64,000 bases of DNA from Polaromonas sp. AER18D-145 (GTDB lineage: Bacteria; Pseudomonadota; Gammaproteobacteria; Burkholderiales; Burkholderiaceae_C), in NCBI RefSeq assembly GCF_002379095.1, contig NZ_NBZV01000015.1:24841-88840 (forward strand), written 5' to 3'. Shown here piece by piece: positions 54,496 through 63,639 of this stretch. Position numbers and translations under genes: made by a program. Within the stretch, counting starts at the first letter, position 1. Each line of letters begins with the position of its first letter. The notes below the pieces were generated by a model, which ran no database searches, was not told where the DNA came from, and was given only the letters and a program-made list of their open reading frames with translations.

Positions 54496-55788
54496 ACCCA
54501 CCTCAAACGGGGCGTTCAAAAAACCCCTGAAACGGGCACGTCCGCCGCGGGTCGGCGCAACGGTCAGGCGGTAGTCGGGGAAACGCTGCAGAAAGCGCCC
54601 GACGGCGATGCGTCCCTCCAGCCGCGCCAGGCTCAGACCGGCGCACTGGTGGATGCCGAAACCAAAGGCCAGGTGCCGGTTGTTTTCGCGCGTCAGGTCC
54701 AGCTGTTCGGGGTGGTCGAATTGCGCCGGGTCGCGGTTCGCCGCGCCTAGGCACAGCGTGAGCAGCGCGCCTTCAGGCAGGTCCACGCCGCCGACCTGGC
54801 AGTCCTTGAGCGCACGGCGGTTGCCCAGCTGGTTGGATGACTCGAAACGCAGGAACTCGTCAATTTCAACAGTCAAATCAGCCTCTGTCCCTTGCTGGTC
54901 CTGCGCAGGCAGCTTCATTTTTGATAGCAGATGCGCCCGGGCGCCGGGCCACTCCTGCAGGGCAACCAGGGCGTTGCCGATCAGGTTGGTGGTGGTTTCG
55001 TGGCCGGCGTTGAGGATGAAAACGCAGTTTTGCAGCAACTCGGTCTCGCTCAGTTTTTCACCGGTCTCCTCGCCCTGAATCAGGCGCGTCAGCACATCAT
55101 GCTCCGGATCGCCCGGATTTTTTCGGCGCTCGGCCACCAGGGTCTGGAGGTAGGTCGTGAACTCGCTGACATTGCGGTTGCCCAGCGCTTCCTGTTCAGG
55201 TGTGAGTTTGGGTTCGAGCGCGCCCAGAATCGCCAGCGACCAGCCGCGCAGCGGTGCGCGGTCGGCATGGGGCACGCCCAGCAGGTTGCCGATGATCTCC
55301 ACCGGAATCGCCGAGGCAAAGTCCTCGATCAGGTCGCCGCCGCCCCTGGCTTCGATGGCATCGAGCAGGCCGTCCACCAGCGTGACCAGCCCCGGCTCCA
55401 TGTCGGCAATGGCCCGCCGCGTGAGGGCGCCCATGATGAGCTTGCGCACGCGTGTGTGCAGCGGCGGGTCATTGAACACCAGGCTGGTCGTGTGGTGCTC
55501 GAGCAGTGGTGCGCCCGCGCCGTACTTGGGCGTGAACTCCACCTTCTTGTCCGAACTGAAGGTCTGCGCATCACGGTAGACCGCCACGAGGTCGGCGTAA
55601 CGCGTGAGGAAATACGAGCCGTCGGGCATGCGCCGCACCGGCGCGGTCTCGCGCAGCAGGGCGTAGACCGGATAGGGGTTGGCGTAGAAGTCGGGCGGCA
55701 GGGCGCGCAGGTCGAAGCTGGCGGCAATTTCCCGCACACGTTCGGGCGACAGGGGCGGTGTGATGGCGAAGGGCGTGGCGTCGGTCAT
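54487..55788 (-). CDS. Cytochrome P450 with an in-frame repeat insertion
   Basis: A 433-residue soluble bacterial P450. The I-helix oxygen-binding motif FILNAGHETTTNLIGN is near residues 252-267. The K-helix ExxR is EFLRFESSN near 307. The haem ligand Cys is in FGFGIHQCAGLSLARLE near 375-391. Between the I and K helices, about 20 codons (SKMKLPAQDQQGTEADLTV) come from a family A repeat carried in frame. Electron partners are not adjacent. It hydroxylates an unknown small molecule; the neighbouring alpha/beta hydrolase could act in the same pathway. Confidence 0.92.
   Translation of the reverse strand: MTDATPFAITPPLSPERVREIAASFDLRALPPDFYANPYPVYALLRETAPVRRMPDGSYFLTRYADLVAVYRDAQTFSSDKKVEFTPKYGAGAPLLEHHTTSLVFNDPPLHTRVRKLIMGALTRRAIADMEPGLVTLVDGLLDAIEARGGGDLIEDFASAIPVEIIGNLLGVPHADRAPLRGWSLAILGALEPKLTPEQEALGNRNVSEFTTYLQTLVAERRKNPGDPEHDVLTRLIQGEETGEKLSETELLQNCVFILNAGHETTTNLIGNALVALQEWPGARAHLLSKMKLPAQDQQGTEADLTVEIDEFLRFESSNQLGNRRALKDCQVGGVDLPEGALLTLCLGAANRDPAQFDHPEQLDLTRENNRHLAFGFGIHQCAGLSLARLEGRIAVGRFLQRFPDYRLTVAPTRGGRARFRGFLNAPFEVGSA
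54869..54930 (-). repeat. Family A mini-repeat inside the P450 gene
   Basis: On the minus strand: TGCTATCAAAAATGAAGCTGCCTGCGCAGG, then AGCAAGGGACAGAGGC and TTTGACTG. Frame is kept. Confidence 0.7.
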
Positions 55789-55916
55789 GCGGCGATTTTG
55801 GCACGCAGACAGCCACAGCGCCGGCCGGTTGCGGGCCGGGTTCAGGCGGGTCGCCGGATCTGCGCACGGGCGTCAGCCGCCTGGCGTTGCGCTGCGGCCG
55901 CGCCTTGCTCTTCAGG

Positions 55917-56738
55917 TCACGGGGTTTTCAGGAAATCCCGCATCGCAAACAGCGTTGCCTCCGGCGCCTCGGTCATCTGGTGGTGGCCGACCGGCAGGCT
56001 GGCGACCTGCACGGTTTTGCCGCTGGCCCGGGCCTTGGCGATCAGCGGCTGCGCGGCTTTGGCCTGCGTCATCTGGTCCTGCGCGCCGAGCAGGAACAAC
56101 ACCGGGCAGGTGATCTGGGTGATGGCGTTGTCGCCATTGGCATAACTGTCGCAGGCCTTGAAGCCGCGGTGAAAGACATTGACCTGGGTGTTGCTGGCCA
56201 GCACGCGCCGGCCCAGCGCCATGCTGGCGCCATAGACCCAGGTGCCCGGGCCCAGCGCCGAGGGCGGTGCGGCCAGGGTGCTGCGCGAAAACACATTGAT
56301 CATGGTCAGCGCCTTCAGAGGCTCGGCCAGCGAGGCATCGAGCAGCGTCTGCGACACCTTCATCGGGTAAGCCGTGCCGACCAGCACGAGGTGGCTCACG
56401 CGCTCTTTCAGGCGGGACGCGGCCTCCAGCGCAATCAGCGAACCCCAGCTGTGGCCAACCAGCGCGGCGCGCTGCACGCCGGCCGCGTCGAGCAGGGCGG
56501 CCACGAAGTCGGCGGCTTCTTCCACCGTCGAGGGCGCCTCGCCCGCGCTTTTGCAGTGGCCCGGCAGATCCACGGCCAGCACGTTCCAGCCGTGGTGGGC
56601 CAGGTAGCGGCTTTGCAAAATCCAGACACTGTGGTCGTTGAGCACGCCGTGGATGAAAACCACCGTGGGTTTGGCTGCATCGAAGGGCTTGCCGCCGGTG
56701 TAGCAGTAGGTGGGGTGGCCGTTGACTTGCAAATACAT
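55917..56738 (-). CDS. Alpha/beta hydrolase
   Basis: A 273-residue alpha/beta-hydrolase. Seen: VVFIHGVLNDHSVW near 26-39, VDLPGHCKSAG near 56-66, nucleophile elbow GHSWGSLIALEA near 96-107 and the terminal His in VGHHQMTEAP near 249. Probably an esterase or peptidase of small substrates. It lies between the P450 and metY-type genes on the minus strand, with a family C element in the gap to metY. Confidence 0.88.
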   Translation of the reverse strand: MYLQVNGHPTYCYTGGKPFDAAKPTVVFIHGVLNDHSVWILQSRYLAHHGWNVLAVDLPGHCKSAGEAPSTVEEAADFVAALLDAAGVQRAALVGHSWGSLIALEAASRLKERVSHLVLVGTAYPMKVSQTLLDASLAEPLKALTMINVFSRSTLAAPPSALGPGTWVYGASMALGRRVLASNTQVNVFHRGFKACDSYANGDNAITQITCPVLFLLGAQDQMTQAKAAQPLIAKARASGKTVQVASLPVGHHQMTEAPEATLFAMRDFLKTP

Positions 56739-56785
56739 ATCAGTGGATCTCCAGACCGTTCGCCCCGGGCCATGTCGAAGGGAGG

Positions 56786-56813
56786 GCTTCGACAGGCTCA
56801 GCCCGAACGGGGT
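56786..56813 (+). repeat. Family C element
   Basis: GGCTTCGACAGGCTCAGCCCGAACGGGG, preceded by CATGTCGAAGGGAG. The same short element, in both orientations, occurs at 32848 and 41800. Confidence 0.7.
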
Positions 56814-56823
56814 TGTGGGTGGT

Positions 56824-58122
56824 TCAGGCGGCTTTTTCCGCAGCCTTCAGGGCGCGCTTCAGGTCGTCAATCAAATCATCCGGATCTTCCAGGCCGATCG
56901 ACAGGCGTATCGTGCCCTGCGTGATGCCGGCGCCCGCCAGCGCTTCGTCCGTCATGCGGAAATGCGTGGTGCTGGCCGGGTGAATCACCAGGCTGCGGCA
57001 GTCGCCGACGTTGGCCAGGTGGCTGAAGACCTTGAGGGTTTCGATGAAGGCCTTCCCCTGCTCGCGGTTGCCCTTGATGTCGAAGCTGAAGACTGAGCCG
57101 GCGCCGCGCGGCAGCAACTTTTTGGCCAGCGCGTGGCTGGGGTGGGTCTCCAGCATCGGGTGGCCGACGCGCGCCACCAGCGGGTGGCTGGCGAGAAAGG
57201 CGACGATCTTTTCGGTGTTGCTCATGTGCCGCGCCATGCGCAGCGGCAGGGTCTCGATGCCCTGCAAAATCAGCCACGCGGTGTGCGGGCTCATGCAGGC
57301 GCCGAAGTCGCGCAGGCCCTCTCGCCGCGCGCGCAGCAAAAACGCGCCCACCGTGCTTTCCTCGCTGAACACCATGTTGTGAAAACCGTCGTAGGCCTCG
57401 GTCAGTTCGGCGAATTTGCCGGACTTTTCCCAGTCGAAGCTGCCGCCGTCGACCACGATGCCGCCAATCACCGTGCCATGACCGCTCAGGAACTTGGTGG
57501 CCGAGTGGTAGACCAGGTCGGCGCCGTGGTCGAAAGGCTTGATCAGCCAGGGCGAGGTCAGGGTGGAGTCCACCAGCAGCGGCACGCCGGCCTCGTGCGC
57601 GATGCTTGACACGGTGGGCATGTCCAGCACGTCCAGCCCCGGGTTGCCGACGGTTTCGCCGAAAAACAGTTTGGTGTTGGGGCGCACCGCGGCGCGCCAG
57701 CCGGCGATGTCGCCGGGTTTGACAAAAGTCGTTTCAATGCCGAAACGCCGCATTGTGTAGTGCAGCAAATTCTGGCTGCCGCCGTACAGCGCCGTGCTGG
57801 CGACGATATGCGAGCCCGCGCCCATCAGCGTGGCAATAGACAGGTGCAGCGCGGCCTGGCCGCTGGCGGTGGCAATCGCGCCTATGCCGCCTTCCAGCGC
57901 GGCCACGCGCTGCTCCAGCACCGCGTTGGTCGGGTTGCTGATGCGCGAATAAACGTGGCCGGCGCGCTCCAGGTTGAACAGGCTGGCGGCGTGGTCGCTG
58001 GATTCGAAGACAAACGAGGTGGTCAGGTGAATCGGCACGGCGCGCGCACCGGTGGCCGGGTCGGGCGCGGCGCCGGCATGCAGGGCCAGCGTGTCGAAGC
58101 CCGGGTCAGAATAGCCAGACAT
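56824..58122 (-). CDS. metY: O-acetylhomoserine/O-succinylhomoserine sulfhydrylase
   Basis: A 432-residue PLP-dependent Cys/Met metabolism enzyme. Seen: LALHAGAAPDPATGARAVPI near the start, YSRISNPTNAVLEQRVAALEGG near 58-79, and the PLP Lys in VYHSATKFLSGHG near 208. The length (about 430) fits the O-acetylhomoserine aminocarboxypropyltransferase (MetY) group rather than shorter MetZ. It makes homocysteine from an activated homoserine and sulfide. ATG 58122 has GGAG upstream; the long upstream frame is not used. Divergent from a CBS-domain gene. Confidence 0.9.
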   Translation of the reverse strand: MSGYSDPGFDTLALHAGAAPDPATGARAVPIHLTTSFVFESSDHAASLFNLERAGHVYSRISNPTNAVLEQRVAALEGGIGAIATASGQAALHLSIATLMGAGSHIVASTALYGGSQNLLHYTMRRFGIETTFVKPGDIAGWRAAVRPNTKLFFGETVGNPGLDVLDMPTVSSIAHEAGVPLLVDSTLTSPWLIKPFDHGADLVYHSATKFLSGHGTVIGGIVVDGGSFDWEKSGKFAELTEAYDGFHNMVFSEESTVGAFLLRARREGLRDFGACMSPHTAWLILQGIETLPLRMARHMSNTEKIVAFLASHPLVARVGHPMLETHPSHALAKKLLPRGAGSVFSFDIKGNREQGKAFIETLKVFSHLANVGDCRSLVIHPASTTHFRMTDEALAGAGITQGTIRLSIGLEDPDDLIDDLKRALKAAEKAA

Positions 58123-58291
58123 GGTGTCTCCAGAAAATGGCGGAAGGAATCGGGAAAAACGGCAGCCAGTCTGAAACAACTTCAGGTGGCTTGCAAACGG
58201 ATTGTGGGCTATATTTGATCTGAATTTTCCGCCGGGCGGTACCGGGGAAGAACCTGAAAACTGCCGAGACAAATTCCTGAAGGAGTGCCCC

Positions 58292-58756
58292 ATGAAAGTC
58301 CTAGATATTCTGCGCGTCAAAGGCAACACGCTTTACACCGTCCAGCCCGATGAGCCGCTGTCCAAGGCGACCCAGATCATGGCGGAAAAAGACATCGGTT
58401 CGCTGGTCGTCATGGAACACGGCGACCTGGTGGGCATGCTGACTTTCCGCGAAGTGATTCTGTGCATTGTCAAAAACGGTGGCGAGATCGGCAACACGCT
58501 GGTACGCACGGCGATGGACGATGCGCCGCTGACCTGCACACCCGACACCGAGATCGACGAAGTCCGCCGCATGATGCTGGGCCGCCATGCGCGCTACATG
58601 CCGGTACTCAACAAGAAAGTCCTCGAAGGCGTGATCTCGTTTTACGACGTGGCCAAGGCCGTGGTCGATGGCCAGAACTTCGAGAACAAGATGCTCAAGG
58701 CCTATATCCGAGACTGGCCGGCCGAGGATGAGCCAAACCAGGCGCCTTTGCTTTGA
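58292..58756 (+). CDS. Tandem CBS-domain protein
   Basis: A 154-residue two-CBS module. First CBS about residues 8-65 (KATQIMAEKDIGSLVVMEHG, MLTFREVI); second about 75-132 (EIDEVRRMMLGRHARYMPVL, GVISFYDVAKAVV). AAGGAG precedes ATG 58292. It resembles but is not the same as the CBS protein at 9076. It is probably an adenosine-nucleotide sensor; no partner is adjacent. Confidence 0.88.
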   Translation: MKVLDILRVKGNTLYTVQPDEPLSKATQIMAEKDIGSLVVMEHGDLVGMLTFREVILCIVKNGGEIGNTLVRTAMDDAPLTCTPDTEIDEVRRMMLGRHARYMPVLNKKVLEGVISFYDVAKAVVDGQNFENKMLKAYIRDWPAEDEPNQAPLL

Positions 58757-58856
58757 GTTGCGTGGGGGTGGCATGAACTGTTTGCCTGATTTTCTCTCCC
58801 TTCCGGAGAGCGAGCGCGCCAGAACAGCCTGTCGCAGGCAGTGATTGCAACGCGCT

Positions 58857-58913
58857 TTGCTACATATTCAATAGCTGTCAGCGACTGCTGCTAAAGGGCG
58901 GGAGGCAGATTCG
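58857..58913 (+). repeat. Family A mini-repeat copy
   Basis: TTGCTACATATTCAATAGCTGTCAGCGACTG, then TAAAGGGCGGGAGGC. It forms the 3' end of the truncated cupin gene. Confidence 0.7.
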
Positions 58914-59159
58914 TCCACACATGAAGCGGCCGCAGCCCTTGACCATGACAACTATCTGGAAATCCGCCGCATGGCGGTGCCAGCCCGTGCCTGTTTCTGG
59001 TGCCATGTTCGCCTTGACCAGGTGCGCGATCACCTTGCCGTGCGTGGCTTCGGCAATGCCCAGGTCGCGGTAAAGAAAGAAATCCCGCAAACCGCCGGAA
59101 ACAAACTGTGTATCTCCGGGTTTGACGTGGGAAAACAGGGTGGTGGTGCGGTCCAGCAT
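58878..59159 (-). pseudogene. Cupin-domain protein truncated at a family A repeat
   Basis: A 93-codon frame from ATG 59159 (with GGAAGGAG upstream). The first 80 residues follow a small cupin pattern: TRDFFLYRDLGIAEA-like entry (here GGLRDFFLYRDLGIAEA), then GTGWHRHAADFQIVVMVKGCGRFM, which holds the first metal-binding His pair. At that point the expected second cupin motif is lost; the last 13 residues (CGRICLPPFSSSR) are unrelated and come from the repeat. Relatives are longer, so the C-terminal half has probably been deleted. The remaining protein lacks part of its metal site. Confidence 0.7.
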
Positions 59160-59334
59160 GGGGGCTCCTTCCAGCAGTGCATCAATGAGGAATGCTGCGC
59201 TGCAGCAAGCAGGAGGTGTTCCAAGTGCTGGCCGCTTGAGCAAGTTGCCCTTCCATGTTTTGCGTCAAGCCACGGTCCATTTGGTCATGGATGTACATTC
59301 AACTGGAAGGATGAACAAAAAAAGGGGGGGCAGG

Positions 59335-60096
59335 ATGGACGCTGCATTCAAGCGAATCTTCAAAAAAACGCTGATCAGAATTCTGATCATTTGTGTCCTG
59401 ACGAACTGGTTCGTCTTGGGGATATATTTTTGGAAGTTCGCTCCAGGAAATTGGCTTGAGTTGTCTGCCAGCCAAGAAATTTGGGCTCAGTTCGGCGATT
59501 TTTATAGCGGGCTGATGGGTCCGTTTCTCTCCTTTCTCGCTTTTGTTGGAATCCTTTTTACCGTGCTACTGCAGATGAAGCAGCTTGATCTCGCTAAGCA
59601 CCAAGCAGAAGTTCAAGAGATGCAGCGTGTACTTGCAAGTATCTCTGCGCAGATGGACCAGATGCTGAACGTGGTTCCTCCCTACTACGCCGCTAACCAG
59701 CAAGTACGCAAGGATGCAGCCCCTCTAACTCTGTTCGATCACATCTCCGCGTTTGGCACAGATCTTCTAAAACCAATTCAAGATCAGAATTTCGCGAATG
59801 CGTTTAATCAGTCAATCGTTAATGATGTGAAGCAAGACATATCGATGAGCGTCAGCGCTCTTGCGCTGGAGTTCCACAGCCTCGGCTGGGCGCTCGAAAA
59901 ATATATTGCTGCAGGTGGAAACGAGACAATCGTGGAGTTCTACAAGTTCCGCTACGGCGCGATCATCACGTGGCTTGACGTCATGGGGGTTATCGGTGCG
60001 ACCTCCAGGATTCGGTCAGTTATCGACTTGAACGTATTAAGGCAAGCAATGGTTGGCAATGAGCCGGGTGGAGACAAAGCAGGTCGCGGCTACTAA
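59335..60096 (+). CDS. Putative phage abortive-infection (AbiC-like) membrane protein
   Basis: A 253-residue protein with two hydrophobic helices (about 10-30 and 55-78) separated by WAQFGDFYSGLMGPFLSFLAF, which resembles the PutAbiC pattern of a W-x-FGDF segment before a second helix. A coiled region (LDLAKHQAEVQEMQRVLASI) and a soluble helical C-terminal part follow. The gene is visibly poorer in G+C than its neighbours and is wedged between a truncated cupin gene and aroC, which suggests horizontal arrival. ATG 59335 has AGGGGGGG upstream; ATG 59311 is an alternative. Function in phage defence is inferred from the domain only. Confidence 0.6.
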   Translation: MDAAFKRIFKKTLIRILIICVLTNWFVLGIYFWKFAPGNWLELSASQEIWAQFGDFYSGLMGPFLSFLAFVGILFTVLLQMKQLDLAKHQAEVQEMQRVLASISAQMDQMLNVVPPYYAANQQVRKDAAPLTLFDHISAFGTDLLKPIQDQNFANAFNQSIVNDVKQDISMSVSALALEFHSLGWALEKYIAAGGNETIVEFYKFRYGAIITWLDVMGVIGATSRIRSVIDLNVLRQAMVGNEPGGDKAGRGY

Positions 60097-60126
60097 GCCA
60101 CACCATTCATCTGGGATAATCCCCGC

Positions 60127-61221
60127 ATGAGCGGCAACACCTTCGGCACCTTATTCGCAGTCACCAACTTCGGTGAATCCCACGGCCCGGCCATTGGCTG
60201 CGTGATTGATGGCTGCCCGCCCGGCATGGCGCTGAGCGAGGCGGACATCCAGGGCGACCTGGACCGGCGCCGGCCTGGCACCAGCAAATACGTGACGCAG
60301 CGCAACGAACCGGACGCGGTGGAGATCCTTTCCGGCGTGTATGAAGGCAAGACCACCGGCACGCCGATCTGCCTGCTGATCAAGAACACCGACCAGCGCA
60401 GCAAGGACTACGGCAACATCCTGGACACCTTCCGGCCCGGCCATGCGGACTACAGCTACCTGCAGAAGTACGGCATTCGCGACCCGCGCGGCGGCGGCAG
60501 GGCCTCGGCCCGGCTGACCGCGCCCATGGTGGCGGCCGGTGCAGTGGCCAAGAAGTGGCTGCTGGAGAAATACGGCACCACCTTTCGCGGCTGCATGACG
60601 CAGATCGGCGACATCGCGATTCCCTTCGAAGCCTGGGAGCACGTGCCGAACAACCCGTTTTTTGCGCCGGTAGCCGATGTAGCCAAGCTGGAAGCCTACA
60701 TGGACGAGTTGCGCAAGGCCGGTGACTCCTGCGGCGCGCGCATCCGCGTCACCGCCACCGGCATGCCGGTCGGCCTGGGCGAGCCGCTGTTCGACAAGCT
60801 CGACGCCGACATCGCCTTTGCCATGATGGGCATCAATGCCGTCAAGGGTGTGGAAATTGGCGCGGGGTTTGCCAGCGTCACGCAGCGCGGCACCACGCAC
60901 GGTGACTCGCTGTCGCCCGCGGGCTTCAAGTCGAACAACGCCGGTGGCGTGCTGGGTGGCATCAGCACCGGGCAAGATCTGGAAGTGTCGATTGCCATCA
61001 AGCCGACCAGTTCCATCCTCACGCCGCGCGAGTCGGTGGACATGGCCGGCGCACCGACCACCGTGGTCACCAAGGGCCGGCACGACCCGTGTGTGGGCAT
61101 ACGCGCCACGCCGATTGCCGAGGCCATGCTGGCGCTGGTGGTGATGGAGCATGCACTGCGCCAGCGCGCGCAGTGCGGCGACGTGGTGCCGCCCATGCAG
61201 GCGATCAAGGGCTCCGTGTGA
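60127..61221 (+). CDS. aroC: Chorismate synthase
   Basis: A 364-residue FMN-dependent enzyme of the last shikimate step. The start [20 protein letters not shown] and the [13 protein letters not shown] segment [13 protein letters not shown] near 119-131 are typical, as is [12 protein letters not shown] near 276-287 and [18 protein letters not shown] near 318. Length is normal. It is 30 bp downstream of the AbiC-like gene and followed after 13 bp by an MFS transporter. The other shikimate enzyme, AroA, is 43 kb away here. Confidence 0.97.
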   Translation: MSGNTFGTLFAVTNFGESHGPAIGCVIDGCPPGMALSEADIQGDLDRRRPGTSKYVTQRNEPDAVEILSGVYEGKTTGTPICLLIKNTDQRSKDYGNILDTFRPGHADYSYLQKYGIRDPRGGGRASARLTAPMVAAGAVAKKWLLEKYGTTFRGCMTQIGDIAIPFEAWEHVPNNPFFAPVADVAKLEAYMDELRKAGDSCGARIRVTATGMPVGLGEPLFDKLDADIAFAMMGINAVKGVEIGAGFASVTQRGTTHGDSLSPAGFKSNNAGGVLGGISTGQDLEVSIAIKPTSSILTPRESVDMAGAPTTVVTKGRHDPCVGIRATPIAEAMLALVVMEHALRQRAQCGDVVPPMQAIKGSV

Positions 61222-61234
61222 ACCGGGCCTGACC

Positions 61235-62464
61235 ATGCCTGAAGCTGCGGCCAGGCGCCGCCAGCTGGTGCCGTTTGCGGCGCTGTCGGCCAGTTATTTT
61301 GCGCACATCGGGTTTTTCAACCCGTATCTGCCGCTGTGGCTCAAGGACCTGGGCTTCAGCATCCTGGCGATCAGCCTGCTGACCTCGGTGCAGGCCGCCA
61401 CGCGGCTGTTTGCGCCCTACGGCTGGGGCGCGCTGAGCGACCACACCGGGGAGCGCGTCAAGCTGCTGCGTTACGGCGCCACGGTGGCACTGATCTCGTC
61501 CCTCGGCCTGTGGCTGGACTTTGAGTCCACCTACGGCGTCTGGTGGCTCACGGCCGTGCTGCTGGTGATGTTCACCCACACCAGTTCCATGATGCCCATG
61601 AGCGAAGCCGCCATGGCGCACCTGATCAGCCAGGGCGGTGCCTTTGACGCACGGCGTTACGGCCGCGTGCGCCTGTGGGGCTCGCTGGGGTTCCTGTTCA
61701 CGGTGTTTGCCGCGGGCAGCTGGTTCGAGGTTTTTGGCATGAAACACTTTCCGGCCTGGACCTTCCTGTCGCTCTTGGCCGTGACGGTCAGCGTCTGGCT
61801 GCTGCCGGACCTGAAGGAGGCGGTCAGTGCCCACGACCTGAAGCTGCCGGTGTTGCCGATTCTTCGCCAGCGTGCCGTGGTGTGGTTTTTTGCGTCGGCG
61901 TTTTTTCATGTGCTGGCGCACATCAGCATTTACGTCTTTTTCTCGCTCTACCTCGACGCGAATGGCTACAGCAAAACCATGATCGGCGTGTTGTGGGCGT
62001 TTTCGGTGGTGGTGGAAATCGGCTGGTTCTACACCCAGGGCCGCTGGCTGCCGCGGCTGAGCCTGACCGCCTGGCTGATGGTGTGCTCGGCCGCCATGGC
62101 GCTGCGCATGGGCATCACCGCCGTCTGGCCCGGTGTGCTGCTGCTCATGCTGGTGGCGCAGGCGCTGCATGCGCTGACGTTTGCGACGCACCACACGGTC
62201 TGCATCGCGCTGCTGTCGCACCATTTCCCCGGACGGCTGCGCGGCCGCGGCCAGGCGTTGTACGTGGTGGTGGCTTACGGCCTGCCGGGTGTGCTGGGTG
62301 GCCTCGTTGGTGGTTTGCTCAGTTCGGCGTTCGGGCTGGTCAGTGTGTACTGGGCCTGCCTCGCCGCGAGCCTGGTCGCGACGGCCTGTGCCTACCAGGC
62401 CTGGCGCGTGCAGCGCAGCCTGGACGGTCTGAACCCCTCTCCCTCTGGGAGAGGGCAGGGGTGA
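61235..62464 (+). CDS. MFS transporter (MFS_1-like/HcaT type)
   Basis: A 409-residue transporter with about twelve hydrophobic helices in two halves (residues about 12-190 and 205-390). Seen: YFAHIGFFNPYLPLWLKDLGF near the start, and WGALSDHTGERVKLL near 65 as the loop 2-3 signature. This group resembles the 3-phenylpropionate or sugar permeases. The last residues (NPSPSGRGQG) are encoded by a family D repeat. Start ATG 61235; it probably shares transcription with aroC. Confidence 0.85.
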   Translation: MPEAAARRRQLVPFAALSASYFAHIGFFNPYLPLWLKDLGFSILAISLLTSVQAATRLFAPYGWGALSDHTGERVKLLRYGATVALISSLGLWLDFESTYGVWWLTAVLLVMFTHTSSMMPMSEAAMAHLISQGGAFDARRYGRVRLWGSLGFLFTVFAAGSWFEVFGMKHFPAWTFLSLLAVTVSVWLLPDLKEAVSAHDLKLPVLPILRQRAVVWFFASAFFHVLAHISIYVFFSLYLDANGYSKTMIGVLWAFSVVVEIGWFYTQGRWLPRLSLTAWLMVCSAAMALRMGITAVWPGVLLLMLVAQALHALTFATHHTVCIALLSHHFPGRLRGRGQALYVVVAYGLPGVLGGLVGGLLSSAFGLVSVYWACLAASLVATACAYQAWRVQRSLDGLNPSPSGRGQG

Positions 62465-62545
62465 GGGCGGCGGCCTGCGCGTCAAGTTGCAGCAAGTGAG
62501 GGGCTGGCGGCCCTCACCCCAACCCTCTCCCGGAGGGCGAGGGAG
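62433..62545. repeat. Family D inverted repeat
   Basis: CCCCTCTCCCTCTGGGAGAGGGCAGGGGTGAGGG at 62434-62467 and, inverted, GGCCCTCACCCCAACCCTCTCCCGGAGGGCGAGGG at 62509-62545 flank a 40-bp spacer and can pair as a large hairpin. They may also serve to stop transcription of the MFS gene. Confidence 0.7.
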
Positions 62546-62570
62546 CTCAGGACGTGATTGCAAGAGCATT

Positions 62571-62629
62571 TTAGGCCTGCAGCCCTTGTCCCACGGTCGC
62601 AAGCAGCTATCAATACAGTAGCGTACGGC
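62571..62629 (-). repeat. Family A mini-repeat copy
   Basis: On the minus strand: GCTACTGTATTGATAGCTGCTTGCGACC, then ACAAGGGCTGCAGGCCTAAAATG. A full-length copy just ahead of the convergent DMT transporter stop. Confidence 0.8.
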
Positions 62630-62639
62630 GCTGAACCGG

Positions 62640-63521
62640 TCAGCGTTCCGGCGGGGCGCGAAAGGGGTTGAAACCGGTGATCAGCGCGGTGGCGGCCAGC
62701 ACCAGCACGCAGCCGGGCGCCATGCCCCAGGTGACCGGCTCGCCGAGGAACATGCCGCCCCAGGCCACGCCGAACAGCGGAATCATGAAAGCCGCCGAGG
62801 TGGCGGCGCTGGCCGTGATCTCGCGCATCAAGCGCATGCTGATCCAGTACATCAGGCCCGAGGTGAAGATGCCCAGCACCGCCACGGCGATCAGTGCGCC
62901 GCTGGTGTAGTGGGCCGAGGGCAGCGCCACACCGGAGGGCAGCAGCAGGATCAGCGCGGCCGCCACATGCACCACGGCCGAGGCCGGCAGCGGATCGTGC
63001 GCCATGGTCGCGCGTTTCATCAGGATGGCGCCAAAGCCATAAGCAGCGGCAGCGGCGGTGCAGGCTAGCGCGGCCAGCACGACGCGGGGCGTCACCGCCA
63101 CCGGCCCCAGCTGCACCAGCAGGGCGACACCGGCAAAACCCACGGCACAACCGAGCAGGCGGCGCGACGAGAGCCGCTCCTCGCGCGCGAGCGCGGCGCC
63201 CAGCACGCCGAACAGCGGCGCCGTGGCGTTGAGCACGGCCGAATACCCGGCCGGGATCACCAGCGCGGCCCAGTTGAAGAGCACAAAGGGCGCGACCACG
63301 GTCAGCACGCTGAGCAGCGCCAGGCGCGGCCAGGCCGCACGCGGCGGCCAGTGCTCGCGCAGCGCGCGCATCAGCAGGGTCAGCACCAGCGCCGCCAGAA
63401 TGCAGCGCACACCGGCCAGCAGCCACGGACCGAACGCCGGGCTGGCAATGCGAAGCAGGGGAAAGGAGCCACCCCAGAGGGCGGACAGGGCGATGAGCTG
63501 TAGGAAGTGTCGGGTGTGCAT
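62640..63521 (-). CDS. DMT superfamily transporter, EamA type
   Basis: A 293-residue protein with ten hydrophobic helices arranged as two EamA repeats (about residues 5-140 and 150-285). Seen: SALWGGSFPLLRIASPAFGPW at 14-34, the first-repeat end YSAVLNATAPLFGVLGAAL near 93-111, and the second-repeat end TSAAFMIPLFGVAWGGMFLGEPV near 242-264. Exports or imports an unknown metabolite. ATG 63521. Convergent with the MFS gene. Confidence 0.92.
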   Translation of the reverse strand: MHTRHFLQLIALSALWGGSFPLLRIASPAFGPWLLAGVRCILAALVLTLLMRALREHWPPRAAWPRLALLSVLTVVAPFVLFNWAALVIPAGYSAVLNATAPLFGVLGAALAREERLSSRRLLGCAVGFAGVALLVQLGPVAVTPRVVLAALACTAAAAAYGFGAILMKRATMAHDPLPASAVVHVAAALILLLPSGVALPSAHYTSGALIAVAVLGIFTSGLMYWISMRLMREITASAATSAAFMIPLFGVAWGGMFLGEPVTWGMAPGCVLVLAATALITGFNPFRAPPER

Positions 63522-63639
63522 GAAAGGCCGGTCGGATCAGGGGATTGTCCGGGATTCGGGGCGGGTGTGCAGGGGGAAGCTCAGGCGTGTCTTGGCTCTT
63601 GTTCTCTTGTCTGACATCATGGGTTTGCCGACAAGCCGG

